A DNA stretch of 64,000 nucleotides from CBDBJL01 sp965206365 (GTDB lineage Bacteria > Pseudomonadota > Alphaproteobacteria > JABAAW01 > JAHZMA01), in the NCBI GenBank assembly GCA_965206365.1, contig CBDBJL010000025.1, positions 15,320 to 79,319 on the forward strand, given 5' to 3'. A program made the translations under genes and the position numbers. This document shows, piece by piece, positions 26,651 through 36,832 of this stretch. The notes beneath the pieces were generated by a model. That model did no database searches. It saw nothing but the letters and a program-made list of their open reading frames with translations, and was not told where the DNA came from. Position 1 is the stretch's first letter; each line of letters begins with the position of its first letter.

Positions 26651-29320
26651 TTATGATGTATTTTTTTTCAGCTCAGCTTGCGCTGCAGCCAGGCGTGCAA
26701 TCGGCACCCGATAAGGTGAGCAAGAAACATAATCTAACCCCACAGCATGAAAAAAATCAATAGATGCCGGATCTCCACCATGTTCCCCGCAAATTCCAAG
26801 CTTAATATCAGGACGTACAGATTTGCCTTTCTTTACTGCCATTTCTACTAAGGCACCAACACCATTAATATCAATGGAAGTGAAAGGATCAGCATCAATA
26901 ATGCCTTTACTTTCATATTCAGCCAAGAATTTACCAGCATCATCACGGCTTAATCCCCATACGGTTTGCGTTAAATCGTTGGTACCAAAGCTAAAAAATT
27001 CCGCAGATTCAGCAAGCTTATCGGCAAGTAAAGCCGCGCGCGGTAATTCAATCATTGTACCGATCATATAAGGGATATCCTGAGTTGTTTCCGAAATAAT
27101 TTGCGCTGCGACATCATTGATAATTTTTTTGAGCAAAGTTAATTCTTGATTGGTAGCGGCAAGGGGAATCATCACTTCGCATTGTACTGCTTCGCCAGTT
27201 TCTGAGGCGGCTTTAGCAGCCGCTTCAAATATCGCCCGTGCTTGCATTTCGCAAATCTCGGGATAGCTAATCAGCAAGCGACAACCCCGATGCCCAAGCA
27301 TCGGGTTCGATTCCTGTAATTGTGTTGCGCGCTCACGTACAAACTCAACATCACAATTTGCCATGGTGGCAACATCACGTAATTCTTCATCAGAATGGGG
27401 CAAAAATTCGTGTAAAGGTGGGTCTAACAAGCGAATGGTGACTGGAAGCCCCTTCATAATTTTAAAAATTTCTAAAAAATCATTAGATTGGATCGGTAAA
27501 ATATCGGTAAGTGCTTTGCGCCTTTCGGTAACATTATCCGCAAGAATCATGCGACGCATGGCGATAATGCGTTCGCCCTCAAAAAACATATGTTCGGTGC
27601 GACATAGCCCAATGCCTTCAGCACCAAATTGCCTGGCGACGCTGGCATCATTAGGAGTTTCAGCATTTGCCCGGATATTCAGCTGCTTAAATTCATGGGT
27701 CCAATCCATAATTGTACCAAATTCATCAGAGAGATCTGGCAAAACCATTGGAACTCTCCCTTGAATAATATCGCCAGCACTACCATCAATGGTAAGGAAA
27801 TCTCCCATCTTAACGGGTGTTGTTCCAATGATACAAGTTTGATTGGCTTCGTCGATAACTACGCTTGATGCCCCGGCAACGCAAGGGCGCCCCATACCAC
27901 GAGCCACAACAGCAGCATGGCTTGTCATCCCACCACGTGCGGTTAAAATGCCCTTTGCAGCATGCATGCCGTGAATATCTTCCGGAGATGTTTCCGAGCG
28001 AACTAAAATAACATCAGTACCATTTTGGCTCATTGTTTCGGCATGCTCAGCACTAAATACAACTTCACCGCATGCAGCCCCCGGGGATGCCGGTAACCCA
28101 CGGGCCAAAACATTTTTCTCACTTTTGGGGTCTAATGTTGGATGCAAAAGCTGGTCCAAGGAACGTGGTGCAATATTCATAATCGCATTTTCTTTGCTGG
28201 AAATATTTTCATTCACCAAATCAACCGCAATACGAAGTGCAGCACGGGCACTGCGTTTGCCAGAGCGAGTTTGCAACATATAGAGTTTGTTGCGCTGAAT
28301 TGTAAATTCAATATCTTGCATATCTTGATAATGATTTTCTAGAATTTTTCGAATTTTCGAAAGCTCAGCAAAAGCCTCAGGCATCGCCTCTTCCATGGCA
28401 GGCAGATCTGAACCAAGCTCTTCACGCGCTTGAATTGTTAGGCTTTGCGGTGTTCTGATGCCAGCGACAACATCTTCACCTTGGGCATTGATCAGATATT
28501 CACCGTAAAACATATTCTCGCCCGTAGCAGGATTGCGAGTAAAGGCAACACCCGTAGCACAATCATTGCCCATATTGCCAAACACCATTGATTGAATATT
28601 AACGGCTGTTCCCCATTCACTGGGGATATTATTAAGCTTACGGTAGGTAACGGCACGCGGAGTCATCCAGCTTTGAAACACGGCACTAATGGCTTGCCAT
28701 AATTGCTCTTTCGGGTCTTCAGGAAAATCTTCTCCAGTTTCAACCCGAACCAAACTTTTATAATCGGAAATAATTTTATTCAGAATCTCTTCGGTTAAAT
28801 CAACATCATCATAAATATTGGCATCACTTTTATGTTTTTCTAAAATATCTTCAAATGCATAATGCTCAATATTTAACACAACATTGCCATACATTTGAAT
28901 AAAACGACGATAACTATCATAAGCAAAACGGCGATCACCACTTTGATTTGCCAAACCTTGTAGGGTTTTTTCGTTGAGTCCAAGATTTAACACTGTATCC
29001 ATCATGCCCGGCATGGATGCACGTGCACCTGAGCGAACTGAGACTAATAGGGGGTTATCTGCGTCGCCAAATTTTGCATTAATCTGGGATTCGATTCTTG
29101 CAATGGCATGATCGACTTGGGCTTCCAGATCTTTGGGGTAGCTGTTTTCATGATCATAAAAATAACTGCATATTTCGGTACTTAGGGTAAAGCCCGGCGG
29201 AACTGGTAATCCAATTTTAGACATTTGCGCCAGATTGGCTCCTTTTCCACCCAACAAGTCACGCATCGTCTCATCGCCATCACTGGCGTCTTTTCCAAAA
29301 TGATAAACCCATTTTTCCAT
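26651..29320 (-). CDS. ppdK: Pyruvate phosphate dikinase
   Basis: Interconverts pyruvate, ATP and Pi with phosphoenolpyruvate, AMP and PPi. 889 residues, normal length. In order: N-terminal ATP-grasp domain (LGGKGANLAQMSKIGLPVPPGFT, SVRSGARASMPGMMDTVLNLGL), swivelling domain with the phosphorylated His in GGMTSHAAVVARGMGRP, and C-terminal PEP-utilising barrel (GIGLCRTEHMFF, GTMIELPRAAL, FSFGTNDLTQT, GICGEHGGDP). It is likely gluconeogenic or involved in PPi-linked energy balance. The preceding glyS ends out of frame within 80-180 bases upstream. Confidence 0.98.
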   Translation of the reverse strand: MEKWVYHFGKDASDGDETMRDLLGGKGANLAQMSKIGLPVPPGFTLSTEICSYFYDHENSYPKDLEAQVDHAIARIESQINAKFGDADNPLLVSVRSGARASMPGMMDTVLNLGLNEKTLQGLANQSGDRRFAYDSYRRFIQMYGNVVLNIEHYAFEDILEKHKSDANIYDDVDLTEEILNKIISDYKSLVRVETGEDFPEDPKEQLWQAISAVFQSWMTPRAVTYRKLNNIPSEWGTAVNIQSMVFGNMGNDCATGVAFTRNPATGENMFYGEYLINAQGEDVVAGIRTPQSLTIQAREELGSDLPAMEEAMPEAFAELSKIRKILENHYQDMQDIEFTIQRNKLYMLQTRSGKRSARAALRIAVDLVNENISSKENAIMNIAPRSLDQLLHPTLDPKSEKNVLARGLPASPGAACGEVVFSAEHAETMSQNGTDVILVRSETSPEDIHGMHAAKGILTARGGMTSHAAVVARGMGRPCVAGASSVVIDEANQTCIIGTTPVKMGDFLTIDGSAGDIIQGRVPMVLPDLSDEFGTIMDWTHEFKQLNIRANAETPNDASVARQFGAEGIGLCRTEHMFFEGERIIAMRRMILADNVTERRKALTDILPIQSNDFLEIFKIMKGLPVTIRLLDPPLHEFLPHSDEELRDVATMANCDVEFVRERATQLQESNPMLGHRGCRLLISYPEICEMQARAIFEAAAKAASETGEAVQCEVMIPLAATNQELTLLKKIINDVAAQIISETTQDIPYMIGTMIELPRAALLADKLAESAEFFSFGTNDLTQTVWGLSRDDAGKFLAEYESKGIIDADPFTSIDINGVGALVEMAVKKGKSVRPDIKLGICGEHGGDPASIDFFHAVGLDYVSCSPYRVPIARLAAAQAELKKNTS

Positions 29321-29396
29321 TATTATCCCTTTAGTATATTTGTAAAAAAAGTATATGATCTATGGTTGCACTCAAATATTTCAGAGTTTACCCTTA

Positions 29397-29516
29397 TCAT
29401 GTTTCTTGAATTAAATCAAAATCCGCAAGCATGTTAATGTAGTATTTAAAATGTAAAAGCAAGTGCAAACGGTTATCGGCAATGGTTTGCTCGGCATCAT
29501 TAATGGTAACATGAGC
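29397..29516 (-). pseudogene. glyS: Out-of-frame conserved C-terminus of glyS
   Basis: Beyond a T8 tract (minus strand, 29524-29517) the -1/+2 frame continues from GCT 29516 for 39 codons to TGA 29399-29397. It encodes AHVTINDAEQTIADNRLHLL and on to MLADFDLIQET, which is the conserved GlyS tail (FFdxVMVNaeDxxxRxNRLaLL...ADFs). Removing one T from the tract joins it exactly to DDFF of the main frame. Confidence 0.85.
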
Positions 29517-31536
29517 AAAAAAAATCATCAATAACAGGGCGTGAATTAGCAATTTCTTGTAATTTTTCTTGAAAATTACGGTTGGGATCGATAAAAAATT
29601 TGCTAAATTTTTGGATTATTTCACACAGCTCTTTTTCTTGTGATCGTGTAAATAATTTAGGGTTGATCGGATAGATTTCGGGTGAAATCTGGAAATTTAC
29701 TTTGCGTTTTTTGGCTTCAGTACGAATCAAGTTACTCACGCGTTTACAGCCTGCCAATAAATTTTCTCCTTGCGGGGTTTCAAGAATAAATTTTTGCAAA
29801 ATATTCGTATCATTTTGCAATTGAACCAATTCATCAGCTGGCAAGCCTGTTTGCTGTTTGGCAATAAAAATTGCATCAATAAAATCATAACGAAATCCGT
29901 GATTCTTCATAAAAACTTGTTGACGTTCAATAATAAAATCTAGAATTTCTTGGCATATTTCATCTTTTTCAGCAAGGTTTTGGTTCCACAAAGCAAAAGC
30001 CTTGGCAATAAAGGGACGTAAAGGTAGACGCATATTTTTGTGATTGGCATGTAAAATGCGCATAATTCCGGTGGCTGCTCGGCGTAAAGCGTAGGGATCT
30101 TTTGAGCCTGTTGGGCGTTGTTTGATCGCAAAAAAGCCGACAAGTAGAATCATTTTATCAGCTAGGGCAAGGGTAACCGTTAGGGAGTCGGTGGGGACAT
30201 CATCATCATCGCGCTGTGGCAAATAATGCGTGGCAATGGCCTGGGCTATGAGCGGATTCTCGCCGGTTTTGTCGGCATAAAAACCACCAATCTTGCCTTG
30301 CAATTCTGGAAATTCGCCGACAATAAGGCTAGGTAAATCGTTTTTTATCATTTGTGCGCAAGATTTCACTTGTGATTTTTCCTGTTCACCAGCAATATTC
30401 GTAAAGTCACAAAGATACTCTGCCAAAGCCGTAATATGGCAGATTCTTTGTGCCATACTGCCTAAATTTTGGTGAAAAATTTGATGTTCAAGCGCATTTA
30501 ATCGTTCTTTTATGGGTTGTTGTAAATCTTTTTCGATGAAAAAAGCGGCATCTTTTAATCTGGCACTTAATACGCGCTGATTGCCTTTAATTACCTGTTC
30601 ATTATTTTGCTTTCGATCGCCATTGGCAACAAACATAAAACGGTTTGTCGTGGTATCATTTGTGATACTTTTTTGGAGAACAAAATGTTTTTGGTGATAA
30701 TTAAGTACTGAGGCAATCACAAAATCGGGTAATTTTAGAAATTTTTCAGCAAAAATTCCTTGTAATAATTTTGGATATTCAACAAGATTTGCCACTTCGC
30801 GCAATAAGGCATCTTGTCCGGCTTTGCAATAATTGCCAGATACGGCATCAGCGTTCATAGCATCCGCAATCATTTTTTGTCGTTCGAATGCATCAATAAT
30901 CACGTGGTGGTCGCGCATTTTTTCCTGGTAATCAGAAAAATTTTTCGCGTAAATTTTACGATTATCCAGCATGTAATGCCCGATTGTGCTGTGGCTATAG
31001 TGAAGACAAAGCTCGGAATGGGTAAATTTACCAGAAAGGGGATTATTGTTAAAAATTGCCATAATGGCGCGAAGGGGGCGAATAAAACGAAAATTACCCG
31101 CGGTAAAGCGCATTGATTTGGCAAAGGATAAATGGCTAATTGCATCATTAATCCATTCGGGTAAAATTTCGCTTAGAAGAATTTCCGGCTTGTTGATGCG
31201 GAAAAACCAGCTTTGGGCATTGGCATCTTTTGCCGTTGGGCTGGGTTCTAATGTGCAATCTTGTAAGGTGATTTTGTTGGCTTGTAAAAATCCTGCAATG
31301 GCTTGAGGCGGGGCATGTTCGCCGGGCCCTTTCCGTGTTTCAACGCTTGCAGGTATTTTTAGGGGCAAATTTTGTAAACAAACAATAAGGCGGCGTGGCG
31401 TGTGGAAAGTTTTCAGATCAATATCTGGCAACAGGGTGCATTTTTCTTTCAGCAAGTTTCCCAGCATGGTGGCAGCTTTTGCTTGCGCGTTGGCTGGAAT
31501 TTCTTCAACTCTAAGTTCTAAAAGCAACTCAGCCAT
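29500..31536 (-). CDS. glyS: Glycyl-tRNA synthetase beta subunit (frameshifted near C-terminus)
   Basis: Beta chain of the alpha2beta2 bacterial glycyl-tRNA synthetase, needed for tRNA recognition. 678 residues as read. The family start MAELLLELRVEEIPA, FHTPRRLIV, RKGPGEHAP, LQGIFAEKFL, GDRKQNNEQVIKGN and DPYALRRAATGIMRIL are present. The frame ends abnormally in DDFFCSCYH, right after RPVIDDFF, where the family continues with a VMVNAED tail; that tail is found in another frame (29397-29516). The cause is a T8 run: sequencing error, slippage or a true mutation. It starts one base after the glyQ stop. Confidence 0.95.
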   Translation of the reverse strand: MAELLLELRVEEIPANAQAKAATMLGNLLKEKCTLLPDIDLKTFHTPRRLIVCLQNLPLKIPASVETRKGPGEHAPPQAIAGFLQANKITLQDCTLEPSPTAKDANAQSWFFRINKPEILLSEILPEWINDAISHLSFAKSMRFTAGNFRFIRPLRAIMAIFNNNPLSGKFTHSELCLHYSHSTIGHYMLDNRKIYAKNFSDYQEKMRDHHVIIDAFERQKMIADAMNADAVSGNYCKAGQDALLREVANLVEYPKLLQGIFAEKFLKLPDFVIASVLNYHQKHFVLQKSITNDTTTNRFMFVANGDRKQNNEQVIKGNQRVLSARLKDAAFFIEKDLQQPIKERLNALEHQIFHQNLGSMAQRICHITALAEYLCDFTNIAGEQEKSQVKSCAQMIKNDLPSLIVGEFPELQGKIGGFYADKTGENPLIAQAIATHYLPQRDDDDVPTDSLTVTLALADKMILLVGFFAIKQRPTGSKDPYALRRAATGIMRILHANHKNMRLPLRPFIAKAFALWNQNLAEKDEICQEILDFIIERQQVFMKNHGFRYDFIDAIFIAKQQTGLPADELVQLQNDTNILQKFILETPQGENLLAGCKRVSNLIRTEAKKRKVNFQISPEIYPINPKLFTRSQEKELCEIIQKFSKFFIDPNRNFQEKLQEIANSRPVIDDFFCSCYH

Positions 31537-32394
31537 CTACCGGTTATCCTCAACCCATTTTTCAGCGCATAATTTCGCCAAATCTCGAATCTGACCAATC
31601 ATTGCCGGACGCTCGGTTACTGAGATTGCGCCACGCGCATCGAGTAAATTAAAATAATGGCTCGCTTTTAGGCAAAATTCATAAGCCGGCAGAATAACAT
31701 TGGCGGCAATCATACGCTTAGATTCACTTTGAGCATTGATAAAATATTGTTGCAATTTGGCAATATTGGCAAGTTCAAAATTATATTGAGAATATTCACG
31801 TTCAGCGATTTGGAAAATTTCACCATAGAGCACACCGTCGGGATTGTAGCGCAATTGGTAAACATCATCAATAGCTTGAACAAACATTGCTAGGCGTTCA
31901 AGCCCATAGGTAAGTTCTGTACTTGGCAAAGCACATTCTAATCCGCCGACTTGTTGAAAATAGGTAAATTGACTCACTTCCATACCATCGCACCAAACTT
32001 CCCAGCCCAAACCAGCGGCCCCCAATGTTGGACTTTCCCAATCATCTTCAACAAAACGGATATCGTGGGCTTGGGCAGAAATGCCAAGAATATCAAGGGA
32101 ATCCAAATAAAGCTGTTGGCTATTTTCTGGGCTAGGCTTTATTAATACTTGAAATTGATAATAATGTTGCAAACGGTTCGGGTGTTGCCCATAGCGCCCA
32201 TCGGTAGGGCGTCGGCAGGCTTGAACATAAGCGGCTTTCCAAGGTTTTTTCCCCAAAGCGCGTAGAGTGGTTGCGGGGTGAAAAGTGCCCGCACCTACCT
32301 CAAGATCGAGAGGTTGCAAAATAACGCAACCTTGCGCCGACCAGTAATTTTGCAACAGGGCAATCATCGATTGGAAATCAAGAAAAGAAGACAT
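31537..32394 (-). CDS. glyQ: Glycyl-tRNA synthetase alpha subunit
   Basis: Class II catalytic subunit that activates glycine. About 285 residues from ATG 32394 (MSSFLDFQSMIALLQNYW), which matches the conserved family start; the open frame upstream to 32448 is not family-like. GCVILQPLDLEVGAGTFHPATTLRALGKKPW, RRPTDGRYGQHPNRLQHYYQFQV and the TYGLERLAMFVQ motif 3 region are intact. Followed directly by glyS. Confidence 0.97.
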   Translation of the reverse strand: MSSFLDFQSMIALLQNYWSAQGCVILQPLDLEVGAGTFHPATTLRALGKKPWKAAYVQACRRPTDGRYGQHPNRLQHYYQFQVLIKPSPENSQQLYLDSLDILGISAQAHDIRFVEDDWESPTLGAAGLGWEVWCDGMEVSQFTYFQQVGGLECALPSTELTYGLERLAMFVQAIDDVYQLRYNPDGVLYGEIFQIAEREYSQYNFELANIAKLQQYFINAQSESKRMIAANVILPAYEFCLKASHYFNLLDARGAISVTERPAMIGQIRDLAKLCAEKWVEDNR

Positions 32395-32611
32395 GAAATT
32401 AAGATTGAATGAGTTTACGAAAAAAAGTGAATTGAAAACAAATATCAAAGTAACCTTTCTGTTTGCAAACGGTCAAGGGGGAAATAGATAGCGGAAAATT
32501 ATTGTATTGTTGGTTACGAAGCAGTAGAGATCGGCTATTGCATAACAAAGCCATAAAAGTTATTACTTGAGGAATATTTCATGTAATAAAATGATAGAAA
32601 TTTAAAATATT

Positions 32612-35600
32612 ATGCCAAAACAAAATGATATAAAATCTGTGATGATTATTGGTGCAGGTCCGATTGTAATTGGGCAGGCGTGTGAATTTGATTATTCAGG
32701 TACGCAGGCATGTCGAGCCTTAAAAGAGGAGGGGTTGCGGGTAATTTTGATGAATTCAAATCCGGCGACCATTATGACGGATCCTGAAATTGCCGATGCA
32801 ACGTATATCGAGCCAATTAGCGTAGATTTTGCCGAATTAATTATTGCGAAAGAACGTCCAGATGCATTATTGCCAACAATGGGTGGGCAAACAGCATTGA
32901 ATACAGCCTTAGAACTTGAGAAAAAGGGCGTTTTGAAAAAATATGGGGTCAAATTGATCGGGGCTGATGCCAAAGTGATTGATAAGGCAGAGGATCGACA
33001 AAAATTTCGTGATGCCATGGTAAAAATAGGGCTTGAAACCCCGCGCGCTATGCAAATTAAGCATATGGATCAAGCGGATGAAGCGATGGAATATGTTGGG
33101 TTTCCAATTATTTTGCGCCCAGCCTTTACTTTGGGGGGGCTAGGTGGCGGTATTGCCTATAATCGTGAGGAATACCGTAAACTTGTTGATAAAGGTTTGC
33201 GGGCATCGCCAACATCAGCGGTTTTGGTAGAAGAATCCGTTCTTGGTTGGAAAGAATTTGAAATGGAAGTTGTCCGCGATAAGGCGGATAATTGTATCAT
33301 TGTATGTTCTATTGAAAATATTGATCCGATGGGTGTGCATACCGGAGATTCGGTTACGGTTGCGCCGGCTTTAACACTTACAGACAAAGAATATCAACGC
33401 ATGCGAGATGCTTCCATTGCAGTTTTGCGCGAGATTGGTGTGGATACGGGGGGGTCTAATGTGCAATTTGCCATTAATCCTAAAGATGGGCGTATGGTGG
33501 TGATTGAAATGAATCCACGAGTGTCGCGCTCTTCTGCTTTGGCATCTAAAGCTACGGGGTTTCCGATTGCAAAAATTGCAACGAAACTCGCCATTGGTTA
33601 CCATTTAGACGAGCTTGAAAACACAATCACCGGCGGTGTGATCCCTGCAAGTTTTGAACCGAGTATCGATTATATTGTTGTGAAGGTGCCACGATTTACC
33701 TTTGAAAAATTTCCGGGAATTTCACGAGAATTAGGAACATCGATGAAATCAGTAGGCGAGGTAATGGCAATTGGGCGCAGTTTTCCCGAAGCGATGCAAA
33801 AAGCCATGCGCTCGTTAGAAACAGGATTTAAGGGGTTTGATGATATTGAAATTCTGGGTGCTCCTGATCGTGATGCGGTGAAAGCGGCTTTGGCGCGGGC
33901 AGTACCTGCGCGGTTACGGATTGTAGCGCAGGCGATACGGCATGGGATTTCTTTGGCAGAGATTGCAGAGATTACCCATATTGATTTGTGGTTTTTGCGA
34001 CAGATTGCAGAAATTATTAATGCTGAGAGCCAACTGTTGCGTTCAGGCGTTACTACGCCTGAACATATGATGGCGTTGAAACGCTTAGGCTTTTCCGATG
34101 AACGCTTAGCTCAGCTTTGTGGTAAGAAACCAGCTTATATTACGAAACGGCGTCATAAAATGCAGGTTTTTCCAGTCTTTAAGCGAATTGATAGTTGTGC
34201 GGCTGAATTTGCCTCACTTACCCCCTATATGTATAGTACCTATCATCATTATGGGATGTGTGAAGCTTTGCCAAGTGAGCGTGAGAAGGTAATTATTTTG
34301 GGAGGGGGACCGAATCGGATCGGGCAAGGAATTGAGTTTGATTATTGTTGTGTGCATGCAAGTTTCGCGCTTCGAGATGCTGGATTTGAGACGATTATGA
34401 TCAATTGCAATCCAGAGACGATTTCTACTGATTACGATACTTCGGATCGACTTTATTTTGAGCCTTTAACGCCGGAAAATGTTTTAGATATTATCCGAAA
34501 AGAACAAGAATCGGGTGAATTAAAGGGTGTGATTGTCCAATTTGGTGGGCAAACACCTCTGAAATTAGCAAAATTTTTAGCAGAGCAACAAGTTCCAATT
34601 ATTGGCACCTCACCTGGTGCAATTGATTTGGCAGAAGATCGAGAATTATTCCAGAAATTACTGAAAAAACATAAGTTACGCCAGCCACCCAATGGAGTTG
34701 CAAAAAACTTGCGCAAGGCTTTGGCGATTGCTCGAAAAATTGGCTTTCCCATTGTGATTCGCCCTTCTTATGTCTTGGGGGGGCGCGCGATGGAAATTGT
34801 TCATAATCCTGAGGATTTAGAAAAATACATCAAAACTGCAGTGCGGGTTTCGGGTAAAAATCCGGTGTTGATTGATCACTATCTACAAGATGCCATCGAG
34901 GTAGATGTTGATGCGTTGTGCGATGGCAACACAGTTTTCGTTGCGGGTGTGATGGAACATATTGAAGAGGCTGGGGTGCATTCAGGGGATTCGGCTTGTT
35001 CTTTGCCAGCCTATTCTTTAGAGCAAACGATGATTGCTGAAATTGAACGGCAAACGGAAACATTGGCATTGGCATTAGGAGTTTGTGGGCTGATTAATAT
35101 TCAATTTGCTGTGCAAAAAGAAAAAGTTTTTGTGCTTGAGGTAAATCCTCGTGCAAGCCGAACCGTGCCGTTCATCGCTAAGGCTACGGGTGAACCGATT
35201 GCAAAATATGCAGCGCGGTTGGCGGTTGGCGAAAAACTTGCCGATATGAAGATGTTTAATTTTCCAAAACCAGAACAGCAATTTCCAAAACAACAATTTT
35301 ATGTCAAAGAATCGGTATTTCCGTTCACGAGGTTTCCGGGTGCCGATGTATTGTTGGGTCCAGAAATGCGTTCTACAGGTGAAGTTATGGGTTGGGCATC
35401 AGATTTTGGCAGTGCATTTGCGAAAGCACAAATTGCAGCAGGAATGCGGTTGCCTGAAGGCGGAAAGGTGTTTATTTCAGTGAAAGATTATGATAAGATG
35501 TTCTTCGTAGATTTCGTGAGACGGTTGTATGCACTTGGTTTTGAAATTTGTGCAACAAGTGGAACGGTTAGAAGTCTTGCTGAGCATGGTGTTGATGTGG

Positions 35601-35860
35601 CTCGTCCGATTAATAAAGTTCTTGAGGGCTCTCCTCATATTGTTGATGAAATGATTAATGGTGGGATTCAACTGGTGTTCAATACAACTGATGGTAAGAA
35701 AGCAATAGAAGATTCTCGCGAGCTAAGGCAGACGGCTTTGCTTCGAGGTATCCCTTATTGTACAACGCGGGCAGGGGCACGAGCGATTGTTATGGCTTTT
35801 GAAGCGATGAGAAGACATGAGTTTACAGTTTCTGCATTGGCGAAACCGAATATTGGTTAG
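32612..35860 (+). CDS. carB: Carbamoyl-phosphate synthase large subunit
   Basis: Makes carbamoyl phosphate for arginine and pyrimidines. 1082 residues with the duplicated synthetase halves: first ATP-grasp unit from IIGAGPIVIGQACEFDYSGTQA, second from ILGGGPNRIGQGIEFDYCC, then the MGS-like allosteric domain (FVRRLYALGFEICATSGTVRSLAEHG). The usual PDR/GxGQA pattern is kept; the first unit has GPIVIGQ as in most members. carA is not adjacent. greA follows 24 bases on. Confidence 0.98.
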   Translation: MPKQNDIKSVMIIGAGPIVIGQACEFDYSGTQACRALKEEGLRVILMNSNPATIMTDPEIADATYIEPISVDFAELIIAKERPDALLPTMGGQTALNTALELEKKGVLKKYGVKLIGADAKVIDKAEDRQKFRDAMVKIGLETPRAMQIKHMDQADEAMEYVGFPIILRPAFTLGGLGGGIAYNREEYRKLVDKGLRASPTSAVLVEESVLGWKEFEMEVVRDKADNCIIVCSIENIDPMGVHTGDSVTVAPALTLTDKEYQRMRDASIAVLREIGVDTGGSNVQFAINPKDGRMVVIEMNPRVSRSSALASKATGFPIAKIATKLAIGYHLDELENTITGGVIPASFEPSIDYIVVKVPRFTFEKFPGISRELGTSMKSVGEVMAIGRSFPEAMQKAMRSLETGFKGFDDIEILGAPDRDAVKAALARAVPARLRIVAQAIRHGISLAEIAEITHIDLWFLRQIAEIINAESQLLRSGVTTPEHMMALKRLGFSDERLAQLCGKKPAYITKRRHKMQVFPVFKRIDSCAAEFASLTPYMYSTYHHYGMCEALPSEREKVIILGGGPNRIGQGIEFDYCCVHASFALRDAGFETIMINCNPETISTDYDTSDRLYFEPLTPENVLDIIRKEQESGELKGVIVQFGGQTPLKLAKFLAEQQVPIIGTSPGAIDLAEDRELFQKLLKKHKLRQPPNGVAKNLRKALAIARKIGFPIVIRPSYVLGGRAMEIVHNPEDLEKYIKTAVRVSGKNPVLIDHYLQDAIEVDVDALCDGNTVFVAGVMEHIEEAGVHSGDSACSLPAYSLEQTMIAEIERQTETLALALGVCGLINIQFAVQKEKVFVLEVNPRASRTVPFIAKATGEPIAKYAARLAVGEKLADMKMFNFPKPEQQFPKQQFYVKESVFPFTRFPGADVLLGPEMRSTGEVMGWASDFGSAFAKAQIAAGMRLPEGGKVFISVKDYDKMFFVDFVRRLYALGFEICATSGTVRSLAEHGVDVARPINKVLEGSPHIVDEMINGGIQLVFNTTDGKKAIEDSRELRQTALLRGIPYCTTRAGARAIVMAFEAMRRHEFTVSALAKPNIG

Positions 35861-35892
35861 GTAAAAGAGGTTTTTTTTAAGGTTTGAATAAA

Positions 35893-36369
35893 ATGAATGA
35901 TAGATTTCCGATTACGATTGTGGGTTTTACAAATATGCAGGAAGAATTAAAAATGTTGAAAACACGGGAGCGTCCTAGCATTATTAAGGCGATCGCTGAA
36001 GCACGAGCACATGGTGATTTGTCAGAAAATGCCGAATATCATTCTGCACGTGAACGGCAAAGTTTAATTGAAGGTAGAATCATGGATCTGGACGATAAAA
36101 TTAGTCGTGCAGAGGTGATCAATGTTGCGAATATTACAGGGGACCGAGTGATGTTCGGGGCTTTTGTTACTTTGGCAGATTCTGAAGATGATTGCGAGGT
36201 TACCTACCGAATTATTGGTGAATATGAGGCAGATATTGACAAAGGACAGGTTTCTGTAACCTCGCCGATTGCTCGCGCTTTAATTGGGAAGCAAGAGGGT
36301 GAGGTTGTAGAAGTGCAAACGCCTGGGGGAAGACGCGAATATGAAATTATCGCGATTGAGTATAAATAA
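35893..36369 (+). CDS. greA: Transcription elongation factor GreA
   Basis: Rescues backtracked RNA polymerase by stimulating transcript cleavage. 158 residues: N-terminal coiled coil with EELKMLKTRERPSIIKAIAEARAHGDLSENAEYHSARE, whose acidic tip Asp-Leu-Ser-Glu-Asn-Ala-Glu is catalytic, and a C-terminal FKBP-like domain. ATG 35893 is preferred to TTG 35884. Confidence 0.96.
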   Translation: MNDRFPITIVGFTNMQEELKMLKTRERPSIIKAIAEARAHGDLSENAEYHSARERQSLIEGRIMDLDDKISRAEVINVANITGDRVMFGAFVTLADSEDDCEVTYRIIGEYEADIDKGQVSVTSPIARALIGKQEGEVVEVQTPGGRREYEIIAIEYK

Positions 36370-36438
36370 TGAAATACGAACTTCAGTTGAATCCTAAATA
36401 TATAGTAAGTTTGGTATGAAGAAAGGGAGTTAAAATGG

Positions 36439-36831
36439 ATGGAAAAAATTGTAAAAACACAGAGTGAATGGAAACAACAATTAACTGATGAAGTTTATCG
36501 TATCACTCGTGAAAACGGCACTGAGAGAGCCTTTACAGGGGTTTTTCATGATTGTCAAGAAGAGGGGGTGTATGTGTGTGCTTGTTGTGAGTTGCCTTTA
36601 TTTGATTCGACCAATAAATTTGATTCAGGGACAGGTTGGCCTAGCTATACAAAACCCCAAAATGCAGAAAATATTACAACAAAAGAAGATCAAAGCTTTT
36701 TTATGATGCGAACTGAGGTTTTGTGCACGCGTTGCGATGCTCATTTGGGACATCTTTTTACAGATGGCCCTTTGCCTGAGGGGACGCGTTATTGCATCAA
36801 TTCTGCTTCGTTGAATTTCAAGAAGTCTTAG
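36439..36831 (+). CDS. msrB: Peptide methionine-R-sulfoxide reductase
   Basis: Repairs oxidised methionine. 130 residues. Zinc-binding pairs C47-x2-C50 and C96-x2-C99, FDSGTGWPSY, HLGHLF and catalytic C119 in RYCINSASL are intact. GGGAG at 36425-36429 is 9 bases before ATG 36439; a nearer ATG at 36435 opens only a ten-codon frame. It lies between greA and atpI. Confidence 0.97.
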   Translation: MEKIVKTQSEWKQQLTDEVYRITRENGTERAFTGVFHDCQEEGVYVCACCELPLFDSTNKFDSGTGWPSYTKPQNAENITTKEDQSFFMMRTEVLCTRCDAHLGHLFTDGPLPEGTRYCINSASLNFKKS

Positions 36832-36832
36832 A

